Shown here: positions 11,708-20,231 of the stretch, one piece after another
Layout: every line of letters starts with the position of its first letter
Numbering within the stretch: position 1 is the first letter of the stretch
DNA from: JAJXWB01 sp046349085
GTDB taxonomy: Bacteria; Pseudomonadota; Alphaproteobacteria; Rhizobiales; Beijerinckiaceae
Length of the DNA stretch: 64,000 bases
Direction: 5' to 3'
Assembly: GCA_046349085.1 (NCBI GenBank)
Contig: JAXMDA010000008.1
Span: 1-64,000, forward strand
Program-made: the position numbers and the translations under genes
Notes under the pieces: generated by a model
Seen by the model: only the letters and a program-made list of their open reading frames with translations
The model's database searches: none
Told to the model about the DNA's origin: nothing

Positions 11708-13126
11708 ATGGGCAAGGTGACCGGCTTCCTCGAGATCGATCGGCAGGACCGCAAGTACAAGTCCGCCGCCGACCGCGTGCGCCACTACAACGAATTCGTC
11801 ATTCCGCTGTCCGAGGAAGCGACGAAGGACCAGGCCGCGCGCTGCATGAACTGCGGCATTCCCTTCTGTCACAACGGCTGTCCGGTGAACAACCAGATCC
11901 CGGACTGGAACGATCTCGTCTATCACGGCGAGTGGGAGCAGGCCTCGCGCAACCTGCATTCGACCAACAATTTCCCGGAATTCACGGGCCGCGTCTGCCC
12001 GGCGCCGTGCGAGGCGTCGTGCACGCTCAACCTGCAGGACCAGCCCGTCACCATCAAGACGATCGAATGCGCCATCGTCGACAAGGCCTGGGAGAACGGC
12101 TGGCTGAAGCCCGAATCCGCGAAGTCGAAGACCGGCAAGAAGGTCGCGGTGGTCGGCTCAGGGCCGGCGGGCATGGCGGCGGCGCAGCAGCTCGCGCGCG
12201 CCGGCCATGACGTGCATGTCTACGAAAAGCACGCGAAGGCCGGCGGCCTGCTGCGCTACGGCATTCCCGACTTCAAGATGGAGAAGAAGATCATCGACCG
12301 CCGCGTCGCGCAGATGGAGGCGGAAGGCGTGGTCTTCCACTACAATTCCAACGTCGGCGTCGGCGTGCCGGCGAAGAAGCTCGTCGACGAATATGACGCC
12401 GTCCTGCTTGCCGGCGGCGCCGAGCAGCCGCGCGACCTGCCCGTGCCCGGCCGCGAGCTCGGCGGCGTGCATTTCGCGATGGATTTCCTGCCGCAGCAGA
12501 ACCGCCGCGTGAGCAAGGAGCCGCTGCACACGAACGAGCCGATCCTTGCGTCCGGCAAGCACGTCGTCGTCATCGGCGGCGGCGACACGGGTTCGGACTG
12601 CATCGGCACGTCGGTGCGCCAGGGCGCGCTGTCGGTCACGCAGCTCGAGATCATGCCGCAGCCGCCGGTGAAGGAGAACAAGCTGCTGACCTGGCCGGAC
12701 TGGCCCTTGAAGCTGCGCACCTCTTCGTCGCACGAAGAAGGCGCCGAGCGCGACTTCGCCGTCATGACCAGCATGTTCGAGGGCGAGAACGGAGTCGTGA
12801 AGAAGCTGCGCTGCGTGCGCGTCGACGGCAAGATGCAGGCGGTGCCGGGCTCCGAGTTCGACATCAAGGCCGATCTCGTGCTGCTGGCGATGGGCTTCGT
12901 GTCGCCGATCCACGAGGGAATGCTGAAGGAGCTCGGCGTCGCGCTCGACGCGCGCGGCAACGTGCTCGCCGACACGCTGGGCTATGCGTCGTCGCTCGAC
13001 AAGGTTTTCGCCTGCGGCGATATGCGGCGCGGACAATCCCTCGTCGTCTGGGCGATCCGCGAGGGCAGGCAGGCCGCGCATTCCATCGACAAGAAGCTGA
13101 TGGGCCGCACAGACCTGCCGCGCTGA
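11708..13126 (+). CDS. gltD: Glutamate synthase, small beta subunit
   Basis: Feeds electrons from NADPH through FAD and 4Fe-4S clusters to GltB. The 472-residue protein has the N-terminal cluster cysteines in CMNCGIPFCHNGCP (46, 49, 54, 58) and CPAPCEASC (97, 101, 105), an FAD-binding GSGPAGMAAA near residue 150, a second Rossmann motif VVIGGGDTGSDCIG (about 288-301) for NADPH, and the terminal FAD segment KVFACGDMRRGQSLVVWAI. The ATG at 11708 is 4 bases after the GST stop. It is the last gene of the gltB-GST-gltD unit and faces a terminator at 13148. Confidence 0.96.
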   Translation: MGKVTGFLEIDRQDRKYKSAADRVRHYNEFVIPLSEEATKDQAARCMNCGIPFCHNGCPVNNQIPDWNDLVYHGEWEQASRNLHSTNNFPEFTGRVCPAPCEASCTLNLQDQPVTIKTIECAIVDKAWENGWLKPESAKSKTGKKVAVVGSGPAGMAAAQQLARAGHDVHVYEKHAKAGGLLRYGIPDFKMEKKIIDRRVAQMEAEGVVFHYNSNVGVGVPAKKLVDEYDAVLLAGGAEQPRDLPVPGRELGGVHFAMDFLPQQNRRVSKEPLHTNEPILASGKHVVVIGGGDTGSDCIGTSVRQGALSVTQLEIMPQPPVKENKLLTWPDWPLKLRTSSSHEEGAERDFAVMTSMFEGENGVVKKLRCVRVDGKMQAVPGSEFDIKADLVLLAMGFVSPIHEGMLKELGVALDARGNVLADTLGYASSLDKVFACGDMRRGQSLVVWAIREGRQAAHSIDKKLMGRTDLPR

Positions 13127-13142
13127 CGGGCGGCGTTCAAAG

Positions 13143-13172
13143 GAAAAGACGCCGCGATCGTCTCGCGGCGTC
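13143..13172 (-). terminator. Terminator between gltD and an L,D-transpeptidase gene
   Basis: A 10-base-pair stem (gacgccgcga 13148-13157 with tcgcggcgtc 13163-13172) sits between convergent genes. On the minus strand it is followed by TTTTCCTTT, so it best serves the minus-strand transpeptidase gene. It may also weakly stop transcripts coming from gltD. Confidence 0.75.
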
Positions 13173-13198
13173 CCTTGCGATTGCATCGCGGGCGGCGA

Positions 13199-13825
13199 TC
13201 ACCGCAGCACGACGACCTTCGTTCCGACGCGCACGCGGCTGTAGAGATCTTCCACATCGGCGTTGAGCATACGGATGCAGCCCGACGAGACGGCCTGGCC
13301 GATCGTCCAGGGCTCGTTCGAGCCGTGGATGCGGAACATCGTGTCGCGGGCGCCTGAGTAAAGATACATGGCGCGCGCGCCGAGCGGATTGTCGAGCCCG
13401 CCGGCCATGTGGCGCGGCAGGTCGGGGCGGCGCTTCAGCATCGCGGAGGGCGGCGTCCAGGCCGGCCATTCGGCCATGCGGCCGATGCGCGCGTTGCCGC
13501 TCCATTCGAAGCCCTCGCGGCCGACGCCGACGTCGTAGCGCATCGCCTGGCCGCCCTGCATCGAGAGATAAAGATAGCGGTTCTCGGTATCCACGGTGAT
13601 CGTGCCGGGCGCCTCGCTCGTCGGGTCGGCGACGACGGCGCGGGTCGTCGTCGGATACTGGCGGCCGAGATCGTAATTCTCGTCGGGGGTGGCGGACGGC
13701 GCGTAGGCGGCGACATATTCGCGGTCGCGTTGCGAAGCCGAGTTGAGGCCGAAGGCCGACGCCGAGCCGGCGGAGAGAATGGCGAGCGTCGCGGTGGTGG
13801 CGAAAGCTGCAAACGTGGAATTCAT
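13199..13825 (-). CDS. L,D-transpeptidase, YkuD/ErfK type
   Basis: A 208-residue exported enzyme that makes 3-3 cross-links in peptidoglycan or attaches proteins to it. Residues 1-24 form a signal peptide (ATTATLAILSAGSASA). The YkuD domain follows at about 75-208, with the catalytic signature HGSNEPWTIGQAVSSGCIRM: His167 and nucleophile Cys183. The length and single domain match the abundant short L,D-transpeptidases of Hyphomicrobiales. It is transcribed alone and followed by a terminator. Whether it cross-links peptidoglycan or anchors outer-membrane proteins cannot be told from sequence. Confidence 0.93.
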   Translation of the reverse strand: MNSTFAAFATTATLAILSAGSASAFGLNSASQRDREYVAAYAPSATPDENYDLGRQYPTTTRAVVADPTSEAPGTITVDTENRYLYLSMQGGQAMRYDVGVGREGFEWSGNARIGRMAEWPAWTPPSAMLKRRPDLPRHMAGGLDNPLGARAMYLYSGARDTMFRIHGSNEPWTIGQAVSSGCIRMLNADVEDLYSRVRVGTKVVVLR

Positions 13826-13923
13826 GACGCTGCCTCCCTGCTGTCCGATTTCTGAACGCTAAGGAGTCGGCTTCGTTCCCGCTGTGAGAAAAAGCACGTG
13901 GCGAAATTGTGTCGCCCGCAGGC

Positions 13924-15399
13924 TCAGCGACGTGGCCAGGCGAAGTCGTCGGCCCGGCCGCGAGGAGGCGCGAGCGCGCGGCCGCTCGCCAGTTCCGGCG
14001 CTATGGCGGCGCGCGCCTCGCCGCGATTTGCTCTTGGGCCGCTGGGGCCCAGAAGCTCGCCGTTGGCGGCGAGCGGCGGCGCGGTCAGGGGCATGACCGG
14101 TCCGAATTCCGGCTTCGGCGGGGGCGGCGGGATCGTCGGCGGCGCGGGCAGGGCCGCTTGCGGAGCGGCCGCTCCCGGCTTTGCCGGCGGGGCGGCGGTC
14201 GGCGCGCCCGGAGAGGGGCCGACAGGCGCTAGCGGCTGCTGCTGCGGCGCTTGCGGCGGCAGGGCGGCGATGGCGGCGTCGGGCGCAGGCCTGGCGCGCT
14301 CCGTCACGCTGCGCATCGCCTGCTCGACGAAATAGGCGAGCTTGCGCTGGCCGGCCTTGGTGAAGTGGACGCCGTCGCTCGTCCTGATCTTGACGATCTG
14401 GCCGCTGACGTCTGGGCCGAAGACGTTGTACTGGCCCTTCTCGTCCGCGAAGGCGTCCCAGATGTCGACGTATTTTCCGCCGGCGGCCTCGACGCGAGCG
14501 CGGTAGATGTCGTTGAGCTGCTGCAGGTCGCTCGAATAACGCTCGGAGCGCATGATCGGCAGGCCGACCCAGAAGAAGGGGACGCCCTTGGCCTTGAGCT
14601 GCGCGACGAGCCCGTCGACGCGCGCCGTGTAGATTTCCTTCCAGCGTGGCGAGAGCGGCTCCTGCCGGCCCGTCGCGTCGCGCAGCTCCTGGCGGTCGTT
14701 GGTGCCGATCATGACGACGATCGCGCCGTAATTTTCGTTCCCCGCGAGAATGTCGCGCAGGTTCTTCTGCCAGTCGTAGAAGTCCTCGCGCACGAGACCG
14801 GAACTGTCCCTGGTCTTGCGAACGATGGTCAGCCCCCGGCCGCCGTCGGCTTCCGTGTCGATCAGGCCTTGCCCCAGATGGTAGCCGATGTTGTCGCCGA
14901 CCACGGCCACGGAGATTTTTACGCCCGCTGGAACGGGCGCCGGGGCGGCAGCGACAGGAGGTTGCGCGGCCGGCGGAGCCGCCGCCTCGCCGGCGGCGGG
15001 CGGCTGGGCCGCATCGGCGGTGGCCGGCTGCTGCGGCGCCAGTTCCGGGGCGGCGGGGCCGGGCGCGGCGACGGCGGGGTCGACCGCGGGCGCGGTGGTC
15101 GGCGTCGTCGTGGGCTCCGGCCCGACGGCGGCGGGCGTCGTGTGGCGCTCCTCGGGGTGCGATTCGGGCCGGCGCCAGATGGTCGGGCGCGCGAGCTGCT
15201 TGTTGGGCACGAGCCGGCGAATGCGCGGCGCCTGACGCGCCGCCGGCCGGTAATGGTCGACGCGCGCGCGTTCCTGCAACCAGAAAGCGGCGTTCGATTG
15301 CGCGGAATCCTGGGCGTTGGCCGCAGCGGCAAGCGCGCAGACCGCCAGCGCCGCCGGAGCCGCGAGGCGCAGAGCCAAAACAAGGCGTGTACGAGCCAT
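13924..15399 (-). CDS. SGNH-fold exported protein, DUF459 family, nucleophile Ser replaced
   Basis: A 491-residue exported protein. A signal peptide (LALRLAAPAALAVCALAAAANA) is followed by an Arg-rich stretch and a Pro/Ala-rich linker (about 85-160). An SGNH hydrolase-like domain covers about 163-365, and a second Pro-rich tail ends the protein. Block III GTND (232-235) and block V DGVH (Asp342, His345) are present. Block I reads VVGDNIGYHLGQGL, with Asn170 where the catalytic Ser normally stands. The fold is clear, but classical esterase activity is doubtful. I start at the ATG at 15399, directly ahead of the signal peptide. A role in envelope polysaccharide or peptidoglycan modification is only a guess. 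Confidence 0.82.
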   Translation of the reverse strand: MARTRLVLALRLAAPAALAVCALAAAANAQDSAQSNAAFWLQERARVDHYRPAARQAPRIRRLVPNKQLARPTIWRRPESHPEERHTTPAAVGPEPTTTPTTAPAVDPAVAAPGPAAPELAPQQPATADAAQPPAAGEAAAPPAAQPPVAAAPAPVPAGVKISVAVVGDNIGYHLGQGLIDTEADGGRGLTIVRKTRDSSGLVREDFYDWQKNLRDILAGNENYGAIVVMIGTNDRQELRDATGRQEPLSPRWKEIYTARVDGLVAQLKAKGVPFFWVGLPIMRSERYSSDLQQLNDIYRARVEAAGGKYVDIWDAFADEKGQYNVFGPDVSGQIVKIRTSDGVHFTKAGQRKLAYFVEQAMRSVTERARPAPDAAIAALPPQAPQQQPLAPVGPSPGAPTAAPPAKPGAAAPQAALPAPPTIPPPPPKPEFGPVMPLTAPPLAANGELLGPSGPRANRGEARAAIAPELASGRALAPPRGRADDFAWPRR

Positions 15400-15522
15400 G
15401 GCGCCACTATACAACGAATCTCGTCGCAACGAAGGCGGGCGGCGCGCTGCGGGCTTGACGCCCCATCGTCGCGGACGCATCGTCGCGCGTCGATTTCTAC
15501 GCCCCCGGGGGACGTTGCCGCC

Positions 15523-15987
15523 ATGCTTTCACGACCGATTCTTTTCAGCCTGACGGCGGCTCTCGCCCTCGGCGCAGCGGCGATCGCTTTCGCGCCCGCG
15601 GTCGAGGCGCGGCCGATGACTCCGGCCGAGCGGCGCGACATGGCCCTGTCGCCCGACATGCCGGGCTGCGCCGATCCGATCGTGCTGGCGAAGATTTCGT
15701 CGCGCTTCGCCTCGCGCGAGGCGAGTTATTGGGACTCCGGCCTCTCCATCGCAGCCTTCGACAGCGTCGCGGAGATCGGCTACCGCAGCAATGGACTCGA
15801 CTATATTCCGCGGCGCTACTGCACGGCGCGCGCTGTCTTTTCGGACGGGGCGGCGCGCAAGGTGACCTACGCCATCGCCAGCAGCCTCGGCTGGCTCGGC
15901 GTGGCCGGCTATGGCGTGGACTGGTGCGTGGAAGGGCTCGACCGCAATTTCGCTTACGGCGCCGACTGCCGGGCCGCGCGTCCCTGA
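15523..15987 (+). CDS. Small exported protein of unknown function, Cys-containing
   Basis: A 154-residue protein with a clear signal peptide (ILFSLTAALALGAAAIAFAPAVEA). The mature part has cysteines in MPGCADP, RRYCTARAVF, VDWCVEG and GADCRA, enough for two disulfides in the periplasm. It also has a conserved-looking core (EIGYRSNGLDYIPRRYC, YGVDWCVEGLDRNFAYG). I recognise the pattern of short alphaproteobacterial periplasmic proteins but no named function. The ATG at 15523 is supported by the signal peptide. An RNase T2 gene follows after 33 bases on the same strand, so the two may form an operon. Confidence 0.72.
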   Translation: MLSRPILFSLTAALALGAAAIAFAPAVEARPMTPAERRDMALSPDMPGCADPIVLAKISSRFASREASYWDSGLSIAAFDSVAEIGYRSNGLDYIPRRYCTARAVFSDGAARKVTYAIASSLGWLGVAGYGVDWCVEGLDRNFAYGADCRAARP

Positions 15988-16020
15988 ACGACGCGCAGCC
16001 GATTCGACAAAGAGACATTG

Positions 16021-16824
16021 ATGACAGTTCTTTTCCGCTCGCTGCCGTTTTTGCGCGGCGCGCTGCTCGCCGTCGTCGGCGCTCTCGCCCTTGTGCAGGC
16101 CGGGCCGGTCTTCGCCCAGCGCTCCGACTGCATTCTCGACAATTGCGCGGACAAGCGGCCGCCGCGCCAAGGCTATGACAGCGGGCGCCGCGACGACGAC
16201 AATCGCTACGATCGCATGCGCGACCGCGATCGTCCGGGCCCGCGCGGCGCCAGCCGCGGCGGCGATTTCGATTTTTATGTCCTGTCGCTTTCGTGGTCCT
16301 CGGGCTTTTGCGCGACGGGCGGCGCCGACAAGGGCAAGGCGCAATGCGATCGCGGCGCGGGCCTCGGCTTCGTCGTGCACGGGCTGTGGCCGCAATACGA
16401 ACGCGGCTTTCCCTCGGACTGCGGAGGCGGACAGCCGTCGTCGGTCGCGCTCGAGCAGGCGCGCGGCCTTTTCCCGGACATGGGCCTCGCGCGCTACGAA
16501 TGGCGCAAGCACGGCACGTGTTCGGGCAAGAGCCCGGCGGAATATTTCGGCGATGTCCGCCGCGCGCGCGACATGATCGATATCCCGGGCCAGTTCTCGC
16601 GGGCGAGAGGCGACCAGTCGATGAGCCCGCAGGAAATCCTGCGGGCGTTCGAATCCGCCAATCCGCGCCTGCGGCCGGGCATGGCCGCTGTCGGCTGCCG
16701 CTCCGGCGTGCTGCAGGAAGTGCGTTTCTGCCTGTCGCGGGATCTGCGCGACTTTCGTCCCTGTCCCGAGGTCGTGCGGTCGAGCTGCCGCGCGCGCGAA
16801 ATCGATGTGCCCGGACCGTTGTAG
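16021..16824 (+). CDS. Ribonuclease T2 family protein, exported
   Basis: A 267-residue periplasmic or secreted endoribonuclease that cleaves single-stranded RNA through 2',3'-cyclic phosphates. A signal peptide (ALLAVVGALALVQAGPVFA) is followed by an Arg/Asp-rich hydrophilic linker (about 43-80) and then the RNase T2 domain. Both active-site blocks are intact: CAS I FVVHGLWPQ with His120, and CAS II EWRKHGTC with Glu160, Lys163 and His164. Cysteines suitable for the family disulfides are present. The ATG at 16021 is preferred over a TTG just upstream. It follows a small exported protein gene and precedes rlmJ by 21 bases. It could supply phosphate or nucleotides by RNA scavenging. Confidence 0.92.
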   Translation: MTVLFRSLPFLRGALLAVVGALALVQAGPVFAQRSDCILDNCADKRPPRQGYDSGRRDDDNRYDRMRDRDRPGPRGASRGGDFDFYVLSLSWSSGFCATGGADKGKAQCDRGAGLGFVVHGLWPQYERGFPSDCGGGQPSSVALEQARGLFPDMGLARYEWRKHGTCSGKSPAEYFGDVRRARDMIDIPGQFSRARGDQSMSPQEILRAFESANPRLRPGMAAVGCRSGVLQEVRFCLSRDLRDFRPCPEVVRSSCRAREIDVPGPL

Positions 16825-16845
16825 CGTCCAGCGCGACAGCGCGGC

Positions 16846-17694
16846 ATGAACTACGCCCATGTCTTCCATGCCGGCAATTTCGCCGACGTGTTCAAGCACG
16901 CGCTGCTTGCGCGCATTCTTGTCTATCTCAACCGCAAGGATGCGCCTTACCGCGTGATCGACACGCATGCCGGCGAAGGCGCTTACGATCTTGCACGGGA
17001 AGAGGCCGCTCGCACCGGGGAATGGCGCGAAGGAATCGGCCGGCTCGCGGCGCTTGATCGGACGAGCGACGCAGGACAATTGCTCGCGCCCTATCTCGAC
17101 ATCGTCGGCGCCTGCGACGCGGAAGGCCGCCCGCAGATCTATCCCGGCTCGCCCGCCATCGCGCAGAAGCTCGCGCGAAGATCGGACCGTCTCGTCTTCT
17201 GTGAAAAGCATCCGGAGGCCTTCGCCGCGCTGAAGGCGCGGTTCGCGCGCGACCGACGCGTCAAGACGCTCGACCTCGATGGCTGGACGGCGCTCGGCGC
17301 CTTCACGCCGCCGCCGGAACGTCGCGGTCTGGCGCTGGTCGATCCGCCCTACGAGGCGCGGGACGAATTCGCGCGGCTGGCGAAGGCCTTCGCAGCCGCT
17401 CACGCCAAGTGGAGCACGGGCGTCTATGCGCTCTGGTATCCGGCGAAAGATCGACGCGAGGCCGACGATCTCTGGCGATCCGTGCGCGCGAGCGGCGCCA
17501 GAAGCGCGTTGCGGCTGGAACTGGCGGTTGCGCCGACGGGAGAGGGCGGCGGACTGACTCGCACGGGGCTCGTTGTCGTCAATCCGCCGTTCGTGCTCGA
17601 AGCGGAAGCGCATGTGCTGCTGCCAGAGCTCGCGCGATTGCTCGAGCGCTCGCCCGGCGCGGGCGCGCATCTGATCGAGGCTTTCGAAGTCTGA
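16846..17694 (+). CDS. rlmJ: 23S rRNA (adenine(2030)-N6)-methyltransferase
   Basis: Methylates A2030 of 23S rRNA using S-adenosylmethionine. The 282-residue protein opens with the signature MNYAHVFHAGNFADVFKH found only in RlmJ/YhiR proteins. It carries the SAM-binding segment VIDTHAGEGAYDL (about 38-50) and the catalytic N6-adenine motif DPPYE at residues 166-170. Its length matches the family. It lies 21 bases behind the RNase T2 gene on the same strand and is convergent with the porin gene across a terminator. Confidence 0.95.
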   Translation: MNYAHVFHAGNFADVFKHALLARILVYLNRKDAPYRVIDTHAGEGAYDLAREEAARTGEWREGIGRLAALDRTSDAGQLLAPYLDIVGACDAEGRPQIYPGSPAIAQKLARRSDRLVFCEKHPEAFAALKARFARDRRVKTLDLDGWTALGAFTPPPERRGLALVDPPYEARDEFARLAKAFAAAHAKWSTGVYALWYPAKDRREADDLWRSVRASGARSALRLELAVAPTGEGGGLTRTGLVVVNPPFVLEAEAHVLLPELARLLERSPGAGAHLIEAFEV

Positions 17695-17695
17695 A

Positions 17696-17724
17696 ATCAA
17701 AAAAGCCCGGCGTCGCCGCCGGGC
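17696..17724 (-). terminator. Rho-independent terminator of the Omp31-like porin gene
   Basis: An 8-base-pair GC stem (gcccggcg 17705-17712 with cgccgggc 17717-17724) is followed, on the minus strand, by a run of T residues (complement of the A run at 17699-17704). It lies between convergent rlmJ and the porin gene. Confidence 0.88.
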
Positions 17725-17755
17725 CAGTTTCTGGAGAGCGCTTTTCTGAAAGCCT

Positions 17756-18445
17756 TCAGAAGCGGTAGTTCACGCCCGCGCGAACCTGCGAGACGTTGAC
17801 ACCGGCATTGACCCAGTCCGGCGACAAGACGAACAGCTCCTTCGATGCGAGCGAGGAGAAGATGTATTCCGCCTTGCCGGAAATGTGGTCGGTGAAGGCG
17901 TATTCGAGACCGCCGCCAACCGCCCAGCCCGCAGAGAAGCTCGAGCTCGAGCCGAAGAAGGGGACGGCGCGCCAGTCGTTGACGTTGACGTTGACCGAGC
18001 CCATCGCGAGGCCGCCCGTCACATAGATGAGCGCGCGGTCCGCGGCGTAGCCGATCCGGCCGCGCACGGTGGCGAGACTGGTCACCTTGCCGCCGCCGTT
18101 GAAGCCGAAAAAGGGAAGCTGCGTGCGGTTGTTGATGGCGGTGAGGTCCCAGTCGCCCTCGATGCCGAGCACGAGATTCTGCATCGCCTGCCAGTTGAAG
18201 CCGCCCGTCACGCCGCCGGCGAAACCGGAGGGCTTGCCGAAGAGTTGCTCGGAGCCGTTCGTGAAGGCGCCCCAGCCGTAGCCGGCGTTGAGGCCGAGAT
18301 AGAAGCCGGTCCAGGTGAAGACCGGGACAGGGGCGACGTAATCGTCGACGCGCGGCGCGCCGCGGCGCGGCAGGTCGGCGGCGGACGCCGCGCTGGCCGC
18401 GGCCAGGCTCACAAGAGCGACGGTCGCCAGAAAGAACTTTCTCAT
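17756..18445 (-). CDS. Outer-membrane beta-barrel protein, Omp31/Omp25-like
   Basis: A 229-residue outer-membrane protein with a signal peptide (MRKFFLATVALVSLAAASAASA) and an 8-strand barrel. Typical features of the Hyphomicrobiales Omp25/31 family are the mature start ADLPRR, the first strand FTWTGFYLGLNAGYGWG, the GGVTGGFNWQ strand, repeated VRGRIGYA..RALIYVTGGLA, GWAVGGGLEYAF and the terminal strand VRAGVNYRF ending in Phe. The ATG at 18445 is chosen for the signal peptide. The long AT-rich upstream region probably allows strong regulated expression. Pore formation is not certain; such proteins often act structurally. Confidence 0.93.
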   Translation of the reverse strand: MRKFFLATVALVSLAAASAASAADLPRRGAPRVDDYVAPVPVFTWTGFYLGLNAGYGWGAFTNGSEQLFGKPSGFAGGVTGGFNWQAMQNLVLGIEGDWDLTAINNRTQLPFFGFNGGGKVTSLATVRGRIGYAADRALIYVTGGLAMGSVNVNVNDWRAVPFFGSSSSFSAGWAVGGGLEYAFTDHISGKAEYIFSSLASKELFVLSPDWVNAGVNVSQVRAGVNYRF

Positions 18446-19004
18446 CGTCTTACTCCGCAACGCAACGCGAACGACCAAATGTTTGGTGAATTCGTTATGG
18501 AAGCATTCAGGTAAACGAACGCTTACCATTTCGCCGTTCATCGGTATGGCGGCATGGTGGCGAAATAAAACTTTATGTTTTCGTGTGATGTCAGAAAATA
18601 ATTTCTAATTATAGCAGAATTTTTTACATCGGTAATCTGATATTTGCGAACGCAATTCATCGCATCCGCTACTTAACAGCGTTAATCTACCGTTAAAATC
18701 GAATTTAGCTCCGGCGAGAATTGCCGGAATCAAGCGATCGTCATTGCGAGCCCGACAGAAAGTCGGCGCCCGGAAGTCGGCTGCTGACGTTGCCGACTTC
18801 GTCTGAGAGCGAAGCAATCCATCCGCGGCCTATCCGCATGGATGGATCGCCGCGTCGCTGCGGCAGAAATCGCTTTGGCGATTTCGCCTGAGCTCCGCGC
18901 GATGACGGCGCAGTTTCCGCCAAGAACCATCCTGCTCTAAAACCGGCGCCCTCGTTATAGGCGTCCGGCGACCCTCGGATATGATGGGCGATGCGGGAGG
19001 GGCG
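18446..19004. other. Long intergenic region with an AT-rich block, porin promoter side
   Basis: About 560 bases without a supportable gene. Positions 18556-18715 are strikingly AT-rich for this genome and hold several A/T runs (aaaactttatgtttt, aattttttac, ttaaaatcgaattta). An imperfect palindrome accaaatgtttggt lies at about 18474-18487, near where the porin promoter should be. The right half contains a long member of the cgtcattgcgag repeat family. The AT-rich block could bind nucleoid proteins such as GapR. Confidence 0.6.
18739..18906. repeat. Dispersed palindromic repeat, cgtcattgcgag family (copy 2, long form)
   Basis: Begins cgtcattgcgag and ends gcgcgatgacg, the inverted termini of the family, with the internal gaagcaatccatccgcgg facing ggatggatcgccgcg. 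It is longer (about 170 bases) than the copies at 10978 and 49700 because of extra sequence between the arms, including a gaaatcgc/gcgatttc hairpin near 18870. Confidence 0.7.
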
Positions 19005-19748
19005 ATGCGACAGGCGGAAGCCGTACTGGTGACGGGCGCGGCGCGGCGGATCGGCCGGGCGATCGTGGAGCGCCTGGCGCGCGACGGGCTCGCCGTCGCC
19101 ATACACGCGAGCGCACGCTCCTTGCCCGAGGCGGAGGGGCTGGCCTCCGAGATCGTCGCGCGCGGCGGAAGCGCGGTTGCGCTCGCCGCCGATCTTGCCG
19201 ATCCCCGCGAGACCGGCGCACTGGTCGGGCGCGCCGCTGCGGCGCTCGGGCCGTTGACCCGCCTGGTCAACAACGCCTCGATCTTCGAGCCGGACACGGC
19301 CGCCGATTTTTCGGCCGACGGCTTCGACCGCAACATGGCCGTCAACCTGCGCGCGCCGCTTCTTCTGGCGCAGGCCTTTGCCGCCGCTCTGCCGGCCGAC
19401 GCCGCCGGATCGATCGTCAATCTCGTCGATCAGCGCGTGCTGCGGCCCGATCCGCATTACTTCAGCTATTCCGTCTCGAAGGCGGGCCTATGGGCCGCGA
19501 CCAGAACCATGGCGCAAGCCTATGCGCCGCGCGTGCGCGTCAACGCCGTGGGGCCGGGGCCGGTCTTGCCGAACCAGAACGAGGGTCAGGCGGCCTTCGA
19601 CGCCGAAGTGGCGGTGGCCCCGCTGCGCCGTTCGGTCGATGTCGGCGAGATCGCCGACGCCGTGGCCTGGCTGATGGCGGCGCCTGGCGTCACCGGGCAG
19701 ATGATCGCGGTCGACGCCGGACAGCACCTGGCGTGGCCGAACGGTTGA
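19005..19748 (+). CDS. Short-chain dehydrogenase/reductase, pteridine reductase (FolM/PTR1)-like
   Basis: A 247-residue classical SDR. The NADP-binding start VLVTGAARRIGRAI, with Arg-Arg in the glycine loop, favours NADPH. NNASIF and the catalytic Tyr-x3-Lys in YFSYSVSKAGL follow, then VGPGPVLP. The LVDQRVLRPDPHYF segment before the active site resembles pteridine reductases and FolM (dihydromonapterin reductase), so reduction of a pterin is a reasonable guess. I chose the ATG at 19005, preceded by GGAGGGG, over ATGs at 18981 and 18984 that lack an SD. It is convergent with a small hypothetical gene 3 bases away. Exact substrate unproven. Confidence 0.83.
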   Translation: MRQAEAVLVTGAARRIGRAIVERLARDGLAVAIHASARSLPEAEGLASEIVARGGSAVALAADLADPRETGALVGRAAAALGPLTRLVNNASIFEPDTAADFSADGFDRNMAVNLRAPLLLAQAFAAALPADAAGSIVNLVDQRVLRPDPHYFSYSVSKAGLWAATRTMAQAYAPRVRVNAVGPGPVLPNQNEGQAAFDAEVAVAPLRRSVDVGEIADAVAWLMAAPGVTGQMIAVDAGQHLAWPNG

Positions 19749-19751
19749 GCT

Positions 19752-20024
19752 TCAGTCGGCGCTCGGCAGGCGGCGGATCGTGAATTCGATCTCGCCGTCC
19801 TCGCAGACGCGCCAGAATTCGATCTCGGTCATGTAGGCGGCCTTGGGGTAGAGATCGAACCATTCGCGCGCCTTGGCGCGCGCCTCGAGGCGCGGCAGGC
19901 GGAAGGTTTCGCGCCGCCAGGCGCTGCCGCTCTGGCCAGCCGGGCGGTTGCGGCTGCGGGCGCCGAGCCGGCGCGCCAGATCGCCGGGACCGGAGCGCCG
20001 CCTGGCCAGGGATTCTTCACTCAT
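19752..20024 (-). CDS. Conserved small hypothetical protein
   Basis: A 90-residue protein of unknown function. The first 45 residues are Arg-rich and probably disordered (SLARRRSGPGDLARRLGARS). The second half looks folded (FRLPRLEARAKAREWFDLYP, then AAYMTEIEFWRVCEDGEIEFTIRRLP). The ATG at 20024 follows GGGAG on the minus strand. The aromatic-rich C-terminal half suggests a real protein rather than a chance frame. No neighbour gives a clue to its role; it converges on the SDR gene with only 3 bases between the stops. Confidence 0.65.
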   Translation of the reverse strand: MSEESLARRRSGPGDLARRLGARSRNRPAGQSGSAWRRETFRLPRLEARAKAREWFDLYPKAAYMTEIEFWRVCEDGEIEFTIRRLPSAD

Positions 20025-20231
20025 CACAATGCTCCCGGGGCGATCATGAAGATAGCGCCGCGGACGGGAGACTGCGAGTCCCGGCGCGCCGTTCGCCCCG
20101 GACTGGCGTCGGAGCCCGAAAAGGCTTATGAGACTGCCGCGATTTGATCGAAATCCTGCCGGAAACTCGGCAGGCGTGTCATAATGGACTGGAGGGCCTT
20201 GGTCCTCTCGGTTCGCTGAACGAAGTTTCGG

